From Sphaerolaimus hirsutus (Eukaryota; Nematoda; Chromadorea; Monhysterida; Sphaerolaimidae): a stretch of DNA of 64,000 nucleotides. A program made the translations under genes and the position numbers. The notes beneath the pieces were generated by a model. It was not told the DNA's origin. It ran no database searches and saw only the letters and a list, made by a program, of their open reading frames with translations. Shown here in pieces: positions 23,758 to 33,457 of the stretch. Every line of letters starts with the position of its first letter. Within the stretch, counting starts at the first letter, position 1. The stretch lies in NCBI GenBank assembly GCA_964036195.1, contig OZ038460.1, positions 9,489,504-9,553,503 of the forward strand, given 5' to 3'.

Positions 23758-24132
23758 ACACCTCACTCACATTAAAAGTGACCACTGGTCATTAATGTCT
23801 AAGATTCTCTTTATAAGTATTTATGGTAGTATATATGTATTTATGGGTAAACATTATGTGTTTTTTTAATAGGGGTATGCTTTATTTGTGATTTTCAAGT
23901 AACTATACATGATTACTATGTACTGAGCATTAGAGAATAAGTGAATAAGGGAGAAATCAAGGTGTAATTCTCAAGGGTTGATTCAATTGCAAAAAAATTT
24001 TCATGTGTAGTGACCGTCGGTCACTAGTGAATAAGGTAGCATTCATGGGTCCGTTACTTAATATATTCAAGTTGCATTCAAGGGGGGTCATTTATCAATT
24101 GTTCAGTAGTAAATAAAGGTGACCGTCGGTCA
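22533..24132. promoter_or_regulatory. Cluster of TGACC-NNN-GGTCA palindromes
   Basis: Five perfect 13-nt palindromes lie at 22,533-22,545, 22,828-22,840, 23,779-23,791, 24,011-24,023 and 24,120-24,132. The spacers are AAT, AAT, ACT, GTC and GTC. One imperfect copy is at 22,568-22,580. Two perfect copies are in intron 1 of the 218-aa gene and three lie between it and the polymerase gene. Spacing and dyad symmetry fit binding sites for a dimeric protein (operator, enhancer or replication site). Confidence 0.6.
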
Positions 24133-24235
24133 CTAGTGAATACGGCTGCATTCAAGAATCCATTAGTCAATATGATTAAGCGGCATTTTCATTCAAGGGG
24201 TTCATTTACCGATTGTTCAGTAGTAAATAAAGCTA
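24009..24235. repeat. Tandem duplication of about 110 bp before the polymerase gene
   Basis: Two direct copies (from 24,009 and from 24,119) both start GTGACCGTCGGTCACTAGTG and both end in a TTGTTCAGTAGTAAATAAAG segment. They show internal divergence of some 15-20 percent by eye. Each copy carries one of the perfect palindromes. Confidence 0.85.
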
Positions 24236-24473
24236 ATAAGTACTTTTCTGGAAGTGAGGATAATATTTTGTTGTTATACTTATCGCTTAGTAGTTGCAGC
24301 TGTTTATAATAATATATTTGGAATGATAAAATGATTTATAAATGAAATGATCCATTTTTTATGTCAAGTTGAATGAGTTGAGACTCTATCTCATTGCTAT
24401 TTGAGATATATCTTGAAATTATTAATAAATTTTTCAATCATTATTTAAAATGACACTTTCAGAATAAGGTAAT

Positions 24474-27400
24474 ATGGTGAATTATTCTTGCGAAATTTGC
24501 GGTGCATCCTTTCTTACAACATACATGATTGGACGTCATATGGAACAGTCACATCAATTGAAGAAAACCAATATCAGTGTTGATAAATCCGATACCAATA
24601 ATTGGATTTATAAAAGTGTTAGTGTGTTGATTTTTTATTGTAAATGTGCAAAAATTTTGTAAAAATTTTGCAAATTTTTTTTGCAGTGTGCAAAAAAATC
24701 ATATTCAAATGTTCCATATCTTGACTTCAACATTGTGTCACCCCTTCAGAAACTGAATGACACTATGAATGGGAATAAAGGAAAAGCCGATGTTGTAGCA
24801 ATGATAGATGAGGTAGTACAACGACAAGTGAATAGTGAAAATTTGAATGGAGAAATTTTAGAAAAACTCACTGAACTAAGCTTAAGGATGGAGAGAGTCA
24901 TTCATCAAGTATGTGAATTATTTTAAGGTTCATATAAGAGCTTTGTTATATATTGGATCATTTTTTAGGTTGATCAACTTTATTCTGCTAGCCCAAATAT
25001 GCCTGGACCATCTTCTGAAAATCAAACTGGACATCCGCCTGTTGAAAAACGCTCACGCGCACCAAAACGACCCAAGAAAGCACCTGAACCAGTACAGGAG
25101 TTGGATAGTGATGAAGAACGTATGTTTCCACAATTATCTTCTGAATTAGCCGATAAGTATGGTTTTGGTCACCTTCCACCTCCCATTTTTGCTAAACAGA
25201 ATGCCGTCATTAATTCTGACCCAGAATTAAGCTTTTTTCAACAAATGTATCAATATCAATATAAGCCAAGAATTGTAATATATCAAAAAGGGCGTAAAAT
25301 TGAATATCGTTTTCCTATTTTTGGTGTGTACAATGACAATCTCAGGCAATTGCTGATTCAACAGCTAAAGGCGTTTCTTGGTGCATACCCGAAAATATTC
25401 CGGCTCAAATGTCAAATTGGCTTTTTATTAGTCTCGCGTGAAAATCCAGAAATAAATACTCGTTTTTTCCGTCAATCATTCAATACTCAATGTTATGATG
25501 GTATAGTAAATGGCAGTTTATATCTCAAATTTAATAAAAGCATTTCTGAATTATGTAGCGGTAATTGTGAATCATACTGTACCTTTATTAATGATATGTT
25601 TTCATCCGGTGCTGCTTATAAATCACTTCCATTTTCTATTTCCTATATCGGAATTGTTATCTAAATGTTTATCAATACATGTTGATATACTTTTTTTCAG
25701 AATCAACATGCTTTGGTGGAACACGTTCTTATATGAGACGAATTAAAAAAATGAATATAAATACAAAATTTTTGGAATGCACTATTATTCTGGCACTTGC
25801 TGAGTTCACAAAGCAGAATATAAATAAAAATGAATTGTCAGAATTGGTGTCAGAAATTGAATCAGCTACTGCACATGAATCATTGTATAAAGCTACTATG
25901 TTATTTAATACACCCATAAAAGTCTATCATTCATGTTTGAATGAAAAAATCTTTTATGAATCAAATATGTTGCAATCAAAATGGCTAAACCAGACACAAG
26001 CACTATTGTTATATCAGAAAAACGGTCAAATTCGGCTCATTGTAAATTTGCATTTATTCCGGAAAACATTCCAATGTACTAATTGTAGCTTGATTATTTC
26101 TAACCGGCATTCATATTGGAGACATAAAAAATATAATTGTCTAGGAACCGCAATGCGTCAAAAACGGTTTGTCATTCTGAATCATATTTATATGAAATGA
26201 TTTTCTGATCTAATTTAAGTAGACCTTTTGAAAAACATCTCTCAATCTAATTTGTACAGATTGAAAGCAAATCAAAAGGTGATTTCAATGGATGACAATG
26301 GGCTCCCTAGGCTAGTAATTTTGGAATACGAATCTGGTCGCTGGAATGAACAGCCAACCCTAATTGATCGACTAGAGGCACTGTTAGATAAAAAACCACT
26401 TTACCATATAGAAAATGAACACATTGCTATAAATGATTTGCCAGCTGAATTGATTGGCTTGTTAAACTTAAACACCTTTCTAACATATGACTTAGAAACA
26501 ACAGCTGTCAAATCAAATCTTCCAGTTGACACCACAAACTATTCGTTTATTGGTCGCCATGTACCGTTAATTATTACTGTTACTCGCGCAGACACAAATG
26601 AAACTAGAATATGGGAAGCTTCTAGTTTTTCCAATACCCAAATTGTAGAGTCATTTGTGTTATACTGTTTAGAAGTAGCACTGGAATTTACACAGAAAAA
26701 GCATGCATATTTAGCTGAATTTTTCCATTTCATTACAAGTAAGAAGCAATTTACACAGAATGGTTTTGAAATGCAAAAATTGGTGATTTTAGAAAAGAAA
26801 TTATCTCAGCACATAAACACTACACCAATTTTTGGATACAATAGTGCTAGATTTGACCTACCTATATTGTTAAATTCAAAGCTTATTGAATATTTGTATT
26901 TGCACGATTTAGATAGTCATGGTAAGCAGAAAATGCCTACTGCTATTAAAAAGGGTGAAAAGTATATAGTCTTGAAGTCCCCTCATCTAAATTTTTTAGA
27001 CGCAATCGTGTTTGAGGGGGCTAGCCCATCATTAAGTGACTCTTTACAACAAACTTTTCCCAATGATACTTCATTGCATAAAAATTTTTTACCATATCAA
27101 GTTTTAAAAAAAGGTATTGCCTGTTTTTCTTACGGAATTCCGGAATATGAAAGTTTTTTTGATGAAATGGCTTATACGAACACGTTAGATATTGAATACA
27201 ATGATTATATGAAAGCGCGACATAAATACAAAATGTCAAAAAATGAAGCGCTAGAATACTTGAACTTGAAAAAAATTCCTCAAGTTGGCAGAGAAAAGCA
27301 TGCTAAAATAGTAGAAGCATGGAAAGAAAAAGGATTTACTTGCTTTAGAGACATATTAATTGATTACTGCATTAGTGATGTTAAGCCGCTGATTCGTTTT

Positions 27401-28215
27401 TTACAAACCCGCATACTTTCTTATTATATTATTGCACAACAGTATTTACATGGTTTTGTAACAATTTCTAGTTTTGCATTTCATATTACTTATAATAGTA
27501 TGCAAGAGAATCCAGCTCAATTATTTTATATTCCCGGTGAGCATTTGACAAACTTGATTCGTGCTAATTTGTTAGGTGGTATGACATTTATTTGTACCAA
27601 ATTTGTTGAATTAGGTGTAAGCAAAATTCGTCCATACGACTATGAAAACCCGAATGTAGCAAAGGCAATTTTGGGTTATGATGCTAATAGTCAGGTGCTT
27701 TTCTAAAGTTCTTTCTTATTATACAATTTTTTAAAAAACCTCTGTTAACTTATCTATTATTACTTTTTAGTATCCATCGGTGATGTGTCAGAAACAATTC
27801 ACTGGTCCGCCAATATATCGGTGTTCAGAGGATAACTTTAAAGCTGATTTCATTCAGAGGCATAAAATTTCACCACTTCAATATGTCGAATATGTGAATC
27901 GCACAGAAAATTGTGAATACATGCATTCACTATGTAATAAGGGAGAAGTTTCAGTATTTTTAGAGAGTATACAGGAAGTATATAGACTAGATGGGTTTGT
28001 TCATTAGCAAAATATACCTATTGAAAAATATGATACATTTTGGGAAAAATATTCATATTTTTCTTTACAGATATGGCGTCCGCCAGCAAAATGGTCGAAA
28101 TGTTCCTGTTGCTGTTGAATTTTTTGAATGTAATGGTTCCCATGGTCCTGTAAACAAAATGGAAATTGATCCATTATATTTAAATCTTCAAAAGAAAAAA
28201 AACTACCCTCTGTAG
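24474..28215 (+). CDS. polB: Protein-primed family B DNA polymerase, 3-prime truncated (polB)
   Basis: Probable exons are 24474-24617, 24687-24908, 24969-25560 (or 25608), 25701-26138 (tentative), about 26220-27694, 27771-27994 and 28071-28215. The start is a C2H2 finger (CEICGASFLTTYMIGRHMEQSH), then a coiled and Pro-rich linker and a second Cys/His cluster (FQCTNCSLI). The 3-5 exonuclease follows, with Exo I YDLET, Exo II GYNSARFD and Exo III YCISD. Motif A (GYDANSQ) is split by an intron from YPSVM. The post-motif-A insertion domain is recognisable (VAVEFFECNGSHG), then the frame runs about 20 residues into a stop. Motifs B and C (the second catalytic Asp) are missing. Known Polinton polymerases synthesise element DNA using a protein primer; this copy should lack polymerase activity. 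Whether 24,474-25,660 is the N-terminus of the same protein or a separate upstream gene is not certain. Confidence 0.88.
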
Positions 28216-28354
28216 AGACAGGTCCAGTCAATTTCTGATGTCGAATATTACGTTCATTTTGTTCCAATTTATGAATTTTAGTTTTCAATTTTTTGTATTC
28301 ATTAGCAGGTACCATAACAAATGGGTCAATTTCATAATTTGATTTTCCAGTCAT
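28150..28354 (-). CDS. Short coiled-coil ORF downstream of the ATPase, 3-prime end probably lost
   Basis: The ATG at 28,354 lies 3 nt after the ATPase stop. The first 60 or so residues look genuinely coding, with a heptad stretch (KKLKTKIHKLEQNERN). The open frame continues to 28,004, but from about 28,160 downward it is antisense to conserved polymerase coding sequence, so the original C-terminus has probably been replaced by the rearrangement that also cut the polymerase. I do not recognise the family. Position suggests a minor virion or assembly protein. Confidence 0.5.
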
Positions 28355-28357
28355 ATT

Positions 28358-29185
28358 TTATGAATTTTCACTCAACGCAAAGCAAATAGGCGGATAATCA
28401 GGTGTGTAAATCAAGCCGCTACGTAGTTTATATTTTATATTTGTGCTAGTGGTATTTCTCTCTATTAATAGATAATTATATCCGTATTCTGTGAAACAAA
28501 GCTGCGCAATTTTATGAATGAGGCCACCTTTTCCAGCAAAATATCGTTTTTGAATTTCAGTTAAAACATTAGTGCCTACAGTAGATCTTGAAAGAAAAAT
28601 GTAATTTGCATTATCCAAGAGTGGCGTGAGAGACATGTGTACATTACCACTACCAGAAATACTTTGTAATGTCAAAAAACATGATAAACTTTTGTGATGA
28701 CAAATCCGCTCAAAATAATTACGTATTTCTGCATAAATAGCCTTAGATGTACGTATAATCGATCCGAAATCTTCAAATACCAGTAATACATCTTCATGCT
28801 GATCACGAGTAGAAAACCATGTTAAATCTGTTACATCCCATGTGGGTTCAAAAACTTTGAAACTTTCAAAGAAATTCACAACATTTTCACATGCGCTTTT
28901 ATACTGCTTAATTGTAACATCATCTAAAGCAAACAAAATCACACCTAACAAAATACGACTTGGACGTACTTCTCTCCAATTTTGGATCAGCTGAATAATA
29001 GTTGTCGTTTTATAACTGGATGATCCACCAATGTAAATAGCAGTGAAGTAATCACGTCCATTATTGGATAATGTCATCTGGTCTCTCTGACGAGTTTTAT
29101 TTGCCTGATTTTCTTCATCTTTTTGAGCTTGCTCATCGAAATAAGCTTTCATTTTTGTTACAAATTGAGCTACTTTCGAATTCAT
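28358..29185 (-). CDS. Genome-packaging ATPase, FtsK/HerA (A32-like) type
   Basis: Single exon, 275 aa, the normal size for the Polinton packaging ATPase. The P-loop is IGGSSSYKTTT near residue 55, in the usual place after a short N-terminal arm. The Walker B strand is DVLLVFEDFG with the catalytic acidic pair. Downstream SCFLTLQSISG fits the sensor/arginine-finger region of this family. In related viruses this enzyme pumps DNA into the preformed capsid. Its ATG overlaps the protease stop by 4 nt. I see no frameshift and all motifs are present, so it is probably functional. Confidence 0.9.
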   Translation of the reverse strand: MNSKVAQFVTKMKAYFDEQAQKDEENQANKTRQRDQMTLSNNGRDYFTAIYIGGSSSYKTTTIIQLIQNWREVRPSRILLGVILFALDDVTIKQYKSACENVVNFFESFKVFEPTWDVTDLTWFSTRDQHEDVLLVFEDFGSIIRTSKAIYAEIRNYFERICHHKSLSCFLTLQSISGSGNVHMSLTPLLDNANYIFLSRSTVGTNVLTEIQKRYFAGKGGLIHKIAQLCFTEYGYNYLLIERNTTSTNIKYKLRSGLIYTPDYPPICFALSENS

Positions 29186-29619
29186 AGAAATTGTTTAGCA
29201 AACCATTCTGATACTAATTTATCATTATCTATACCTGTGAATTTTTGAATTATTGTATTCCATAACTTACCTTCTAATAAATGAAAAATAATATAAAGAC
29301 AATACTTTGCACATAAGTGTGATAAAGATGGTTGAATTGCGCGTTTTAAAAATAATGGTTTGCCATACATATATAAAAACTCAAAAAACTTAGTATATTG
29401 CTCTGGGTCTACCCCCTTTGGATCAATATAGCACACCATTTTTTGCGAATAATTTATATAGACAGATGTAAAATGGTTCTGATGAAGTATAAAACAAAAA
29501 TTTGGCTCATTTAAATTAAGCACTAAAGACTTACGTATATCAGTGAATGAAAAAATACCCCGATAAAACTTAGCATATCTAGAATTAATCACATAAGCAT
29601 GCAACTCCTTTGCCTGCAT
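29182..29619 (-). CDS. Adenain-like (Ulp1-fold) cysteine maturation protease
   Basis: Single exon, 145 aa, slightly short for the family (adenoviral proteases are about 200 aa). The catalytic layout is visible in order: His in QNHFTSVYI, Asp in CYIDPKG, and the nucleophile region SHLCAKYCLYI with a preceding Gln (IQPS) suited to the oxyanion hole. In Polintons and adenoviruses this enzyme cleaves capsid and core precursors. Start ATG 29,619 is chosen because the capsid gene stop lies only 3 nt upstream (29,623-29,625), so there is no room for a longer N-terminus. It overlaps the ATPase start by 4 nt (ATGA). Confidence 0.9.
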   Translation of the reverse strand: MQAKELHAYVINSRYAKFYRGIFSFTDIRKSLVLNLNEPNFCFILHQNHFTSVYINYSQKMVCYIDPKGVDPEQYTKFFEFLYMYGKPLFLKRAIQPSLSHLCAKYCLYIIFHLLEGKLWNTIIQKFTGIDNDKLVSEWFAKQFL

Positions 29620-29622
29620 GAG

Positions 29623-31976
29623 TTAAGCACTTCCAAGTGAGACAAGATTTGAAATCTGTATAGATCGATGCACGTCTACTGTTATTATTTCTACGGGACA
29701 GTCCCAAACCCTGTAAAATGTAAAGTAAATTGTCAAGTGTAAACATAAATGAAGTAAAGTGAGAAAAAATACAAAACATAATTTTTTAATACTGAAATTT
29801 GTGTTGCGAAAACAACAGTGTAGTTTACATGAGAGCTCAGAGTAACCTTTCGATTCGAGTTTACATTCAATACTTTGCTTTACAGTTTACAGACTTTGGG
29901 ACTGTCACCTGAAATAACGGCGACTGCAAACATATGATAGGTTTGTGTAGTTGGTGATGCCAATTCCGCGCGAAAACGTGTGATGCCTGCCAAAATTCAA
30001 AAATAAGCGTGACTAAGTTATGGCGCGAAAATATGGGATAGCTGCCAAAATTCAAAAAGCATCAAAAACATGTGTTGCAATTTCATACACATTAAACAAA
30101 CAAACCAGTGTCTGACGGTACATTAGATGCACTATTGGTTAAACCATGTTGCTGAAAGATGATAGGTACAACGAAATATCCACCCGCAAAGTCTTGAAAC
30201 TTAATTCCAGACTGACATCCAGGAATTCCATTTGCACCTAAAATTTCATAGAAAAAAATAAGTTTGAAGAAAGTTGTAGCAAAAGCAATAAAAAATCACC
30301 TTGAAATTCAAGAAACTTGTTATACATATATTTCAGTACAATGTTTTGTTTCCCACCGCCTTCCGGAAGCATTTTTGTTATATATGGATTTGTTGGGAAA
30401 CGATCCACAGATTCAAACGATGCCTGACAGGACACAATTCCCAAATTACTGTACAAATGTGGGTTCTTAGCATAGCTCCCTGTAAAAAAAAACTGTTATG
30501 AAAAAAATAATTTATGTATTAATAAAAAACGTATAAAAAACAACCTCTATCTCTATCTGCTTCAATAAAAAATATTGCTATCGCATCAGGTCTAGTTCCA
30601 TTAATAATTTGGCTGTCAATGTGACTGATGCCACTATTTACTGACATGGGTCCAAAGATCTTAAATCCTTTGTATGAATAATTGATTACGTTAGTCTGGT
30701 AGCAGTCCCGACCCCCATAAACTATAAAGTAAAGCAACAAATGCAAAACTGAAGTAACAATTGTCATTAAAAAAACTTACCATGTTAATAAGCATTTTTT
30801 GTTTTCAAATAAGATGTTGATTTCCATTTCTCTTTACATTTGTCGCTTTAGCTAACATATTATACAGGGATTGGGGCTCCTACCTGACTAAAGCGTCTAA
30901 AAATTTTGTCACACAGCTCCGGTTGGAGAGTATATCTTTCAATCAATAAGTCTGTGTCCAAAAATTCAATTTTTGGATCCAAATCTGCAACAGCAGTATT
31001 AAGTACCTTTGCCCATGGCGCCCAACGTATTTCAACTGTTACTTTCATTCCAGGAATTAAAAGCTTTCTGCGAATTAATGGAGTGGACATTGGTCAGTTG
31101 TTCTAAAAAATGGAGTGGAAATTGCTCACACCATCCAAAAAACAAGAAAAGTGAACCTCTGATACGCAAGCGGATAAAAAATCCGTGAAATTGTTTCAAT
31201 TTCCATTGAACCATTTGCATTAAAACAGCATTTCCTACGGTAAGCAAATCCTGGATTATCATCATCCATTGCCTGGAAAAAAGTGTCAGCTTAACAATCC
31301 TTACATTTCTTGAAAAGTATAGGAATCAACATACGTCAAAATTTCCCTCGTCTTTTGCATAAAACGCCACTTCTCGTTGGTAATTCTCTATAACATTTAA
31401 ATAGTTCTAGGTCAATTTTTTTCAAGTCGTACATAACCAATATAAGCTTACCAAGTGTATCTAAGGTACTCCCAAAAGTAACCAAAAAATAGTTAAGTTG
31501 ACTTTGATTAGCTCCATATCCTGAAATCACTTTATCACCAACTCTGACAATAAGGTCCGAAATCATTGAATGAGGAAATGCATTAGCCAATGCTACCTTT
31601 GTATCTAAATAAGAGAAAAAAAGTTTGATATGATTACACCAAGAATTTATCATGTTAACATACCGTTTGGTATTGTCTCTCCATTTTTGTTTACTATTTT
31701 GAAACGACAATGAAGAAAAAAATGGGGCGACGTGAAGAGAGTTGTAGATTTCGGTATTTCAAATTGCACAAAGTGTTCAGTGTGAACAGATGGTTTGATT
31801 ATCAAGTCAAGTTTATTAGTATAAATAAACTGGGTTGGAAGATCACCATACAAGTCAGACCTGAAAAAAAGAATTCGCAATGTACAAGCAAGCATAAAAA
31901 ACAAAAAAAATAATCACAAGTCGTACCGTGCATCAAGCAAATTAGAGGACTGTTTTGGTACAATCCTTGTGTCCAT
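29623..31976 (-). CDS. Major capsid protein, double jelly-roll (hexon-like), 11 exons
   Basis: Exons (minus) 31927-31976, 31664-31860, 31452-31604, 31335-31387, 31157-31272, 30884-31067, 30545-30695, 30300-30479, 30106-30237, 29909-29986 and 29623-29690 total 1,362 nt (453 aa), all in phase. The assignment rests on order and pattern typical of Polinton/NCLDV capsid proteins. An N-terminal strand block (HFVQFEIPKSTTLF) is followed by DLIVRVGDKVISGYG. Next come an EVAFYAKDEGNFD region, PGMKVTVEIRW, the second jelly roll beginning at AIAIFFIEADRDR, SYAKNPHLYSNLGI, and a C-terminal beta segment. The ATG is 2 nt after the upstream stop. Two introns (29,691-29,908 and 30,696-30,883) are introner-like MITEs. 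Ten introns in a capsid gene is unusual. No disabling mutation is visible. Confidence 0.9.
29691..29908 (-). repeat. Introner-like MITE, family A: last intron of the capsid gene
   Basis: On the minus strand it starts GTGACAGTCCCAAAGTCTGT and ends GGTTTGGGACTGTCCCGTAG. The subterminal arms (GTAAACTGTAAAGCAAAG and the inverse) pair. The 218-bp element coincides with the intron needed to join the two C-terminal capsid exons in phase. Confidence 0.85.
30696..30883 (-). repeat. Introner-like MITE, family A: central intron of the capsid gene
   Basis: On the minus strand it starts GTAGGAGCCCCAATCCCTGT and ends GGGGGTCGGGACTGCTACCAG (21 bases quoted as two parts: GGGGGTCGGGAC and TGCTACCAG). It is 188 bp and lies exactly between exons 30884-31067 and 30545-30695, which join in phase 0. 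The ends are more diverged than in other copies, suggesting an older insertion. Confidence 0.8.
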
Positions 31977-31978
31977 CT

Positions 31979-32507
31979 TCACTTTTTTACTTTTTTCTTT
32001 TTATCACTAGGATCAGTTTCAGACGCACTTGAAAAGCTATCAGTTACAGTCTTTGATGAATGTGCTGCACTTTCGTTTGATGCAATTGGCTTATATATCA
32101 CAGACTCAGTAGGCGGAGCCTTACGTTTTCTTATTGGTCGTGGTTTACTGTTTAAATATGAATCACCGCGAAATGTAACAACATCACGTGAAATTTTTTC
32201 TGGTGGACGCCGCTGACCACCCATCATGCCGCGAAGGGTATTTGCTGCCGTTATATTTTGTCCATAAACCTCAAAAAATGGTATCATTCAAAAAGTGTTC
32301 ATAATACACAGAAACACAACACAACTACATTACCTGATCTGCTTCGAAATTGCGTGCATGTATAGAACTGATCTCCATTTTACTGTGTGAATACCATGGT
32401 GCATAGTGAATGCCTAAACGTTCATCGGGTGGGCTCAATAGTCCAATAATTCCAGAACGACAGCTTTCTAAGTTTATAACAGCGGGGTTCACGACGTAAT
32501 CTTCCAT
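31979..32507 (-). CDS. 154-aa basic virion-type protein between penton and hexon genes (2 exons)
   Basis: Exons 32334-32507 and 31979-32269 (465 nt) with an in-phase GT-AG intron. The N-terminal half is neutral. After GMMGGQRRPPEKISR the chain becomes basic (PRPIRKRKAPP), followed by a Ser-rich stretch and a C-terminal KKKKVKK. No transmembrane segment is present. The start codon shares one base with the minor-capsid stop (TAATG). Position and composition recall adenovirus-type internal proteins that link capsid and DNA (pVI/core proteins) and are protease substrates, but I cannot demonstrate homology. Confidence 0.7.
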
Positions 32508-33457
32508 TAGATCTCAATAAACTCTAATTCAATATATCCAACAGGATGATAGAGGTGAAACTTTGTATCAACTGGAAATGGTTTGTTATACTCATTAACA
32601 AAATCAAAAGTAATACAATAAAATGCTGTAGATTTTGTCTCAGAATAACGAATAGAAGACGCATTTGTTACATAATCAAAACTCGGAAAATTAGAAATTT
32701 TACGTAAAGAAATTAAATCAACATTAGCCACCTTTCTAGACTGATCAGTTACTTCACCCTCTATATAATCAGAATAAATAGGTACTAGAGCATATGGTAA
32801 AATTGCTAACAAATTTTCATACTTATTACCAACTCTAACGTTAGCACAAATATTAGAATGAACTTTCAAAAAATGATTCCCATAACTCAAATCACTCTCT
32901 CCTATTCCATAAATTTCATTATGCCCAACTTTCCAATTCAAATAATCAAATGTAACTTCTTTAAAAATACCTAATTTTTTTCCAAGTACTGGGGAAAATT
33001 CAATGCCAAAGCTCAAATCTTTTTGTGTAGCAGCACGCTGTAGATCTGGGGCTCTCATATAAAAATGCATTACCTTATTCTTCCAAGTTACCTCAAAAAC
33101 ACAATGTTGCTTAGGAAGTTCAACATATGGACGTTGCCAAAAAAAAGTTTGAAACATTTTACTTTCAAACACTTTATTTATAGACATAGCGAAATCAACA
33201 GCTGAAAAAATTTTATGAGTATTAATTGGAAAATGTGCAGTATCAATCAACACACCATTTTTATACAAATTCCCAATAAAATAACCATCAAAACGAGATA
33301 AAAGAGAAGTAAAAGGTGCAAAGAAAAAATGTTTCATACCTACTTTATACTGCTTTGTTGGTTCAAGCGTAAACGGCGGGGAAAAATCTATTTTTGCAGA
33401 TGAAAGGTCTTCATTCCATTCACAATCTGATAAATCAATAGTAAGTGATTCAGGCAT
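32507..33457 (-). CDS. Minor capsid protein, penton-like
   Basis: Single exon, 316 aa, the size expected for the Polinton penton (single jelly-roll vertex protein). It begins MPESLTIDLSDCEWN and is dominated by alternating beta-strand-like segments (for example KMEIS-free, aromatic-rich TFFWQRPYVELP and CVFEVTWKNKVMHFYM). There is no signal or membrane segment. The ATG overlaps the integrase stop by 8 nt, and the gene lies two genes upstream of the major capsid protein, the usual neighbourhood. Assignment is by size, strand-rich composition and synteny more than by a diagnostic motif. It looks intact. Confidence 0.8.
   Translation of the reverse strand: MPESLTIDLSDCEWNEDLSSAKIDFSPPFTLEPTKQYKVGMKHFFFAPFTSLLSRFDGYFIGNLYKNGVLIDTAHFPINTHKIFSAVDFAMSINKVFESKMFQTFFWQRPYVELPKQHCVFEVTWKNKVMHFYMRAPDLQRAATQKDLSFGIEFSPVLGKKLGIFKEVTFDYLNWKVGHNEIYGIGESDLSYGNHFLKVHSNICANVRVGNKYENLLAILPYALVPIYSDYIEGEVTDQSRKVANVDLISLRKISNFPSFDYVTNASSIRYSETKSTAFYCITFDFVNEYNKPFPVDTKFHLYHPVGYIELEFIEI

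Noticed and set aside
28004..28160. C-terminal half of the minus-strand ORF 28,004-28,354
   Set aside because: It is the antisense of polymerase exon 28,071-28,215, whose translation has recognisable polymerase features. The open frame there is a shadow.
29182..29619. Treating the 145-aa protease as N-terminally truncated
   Set aside because: The upstream capsid stop is 3 nt away, and the ORF already includes the region before the catalytic His that aligns with the start of the family fold.
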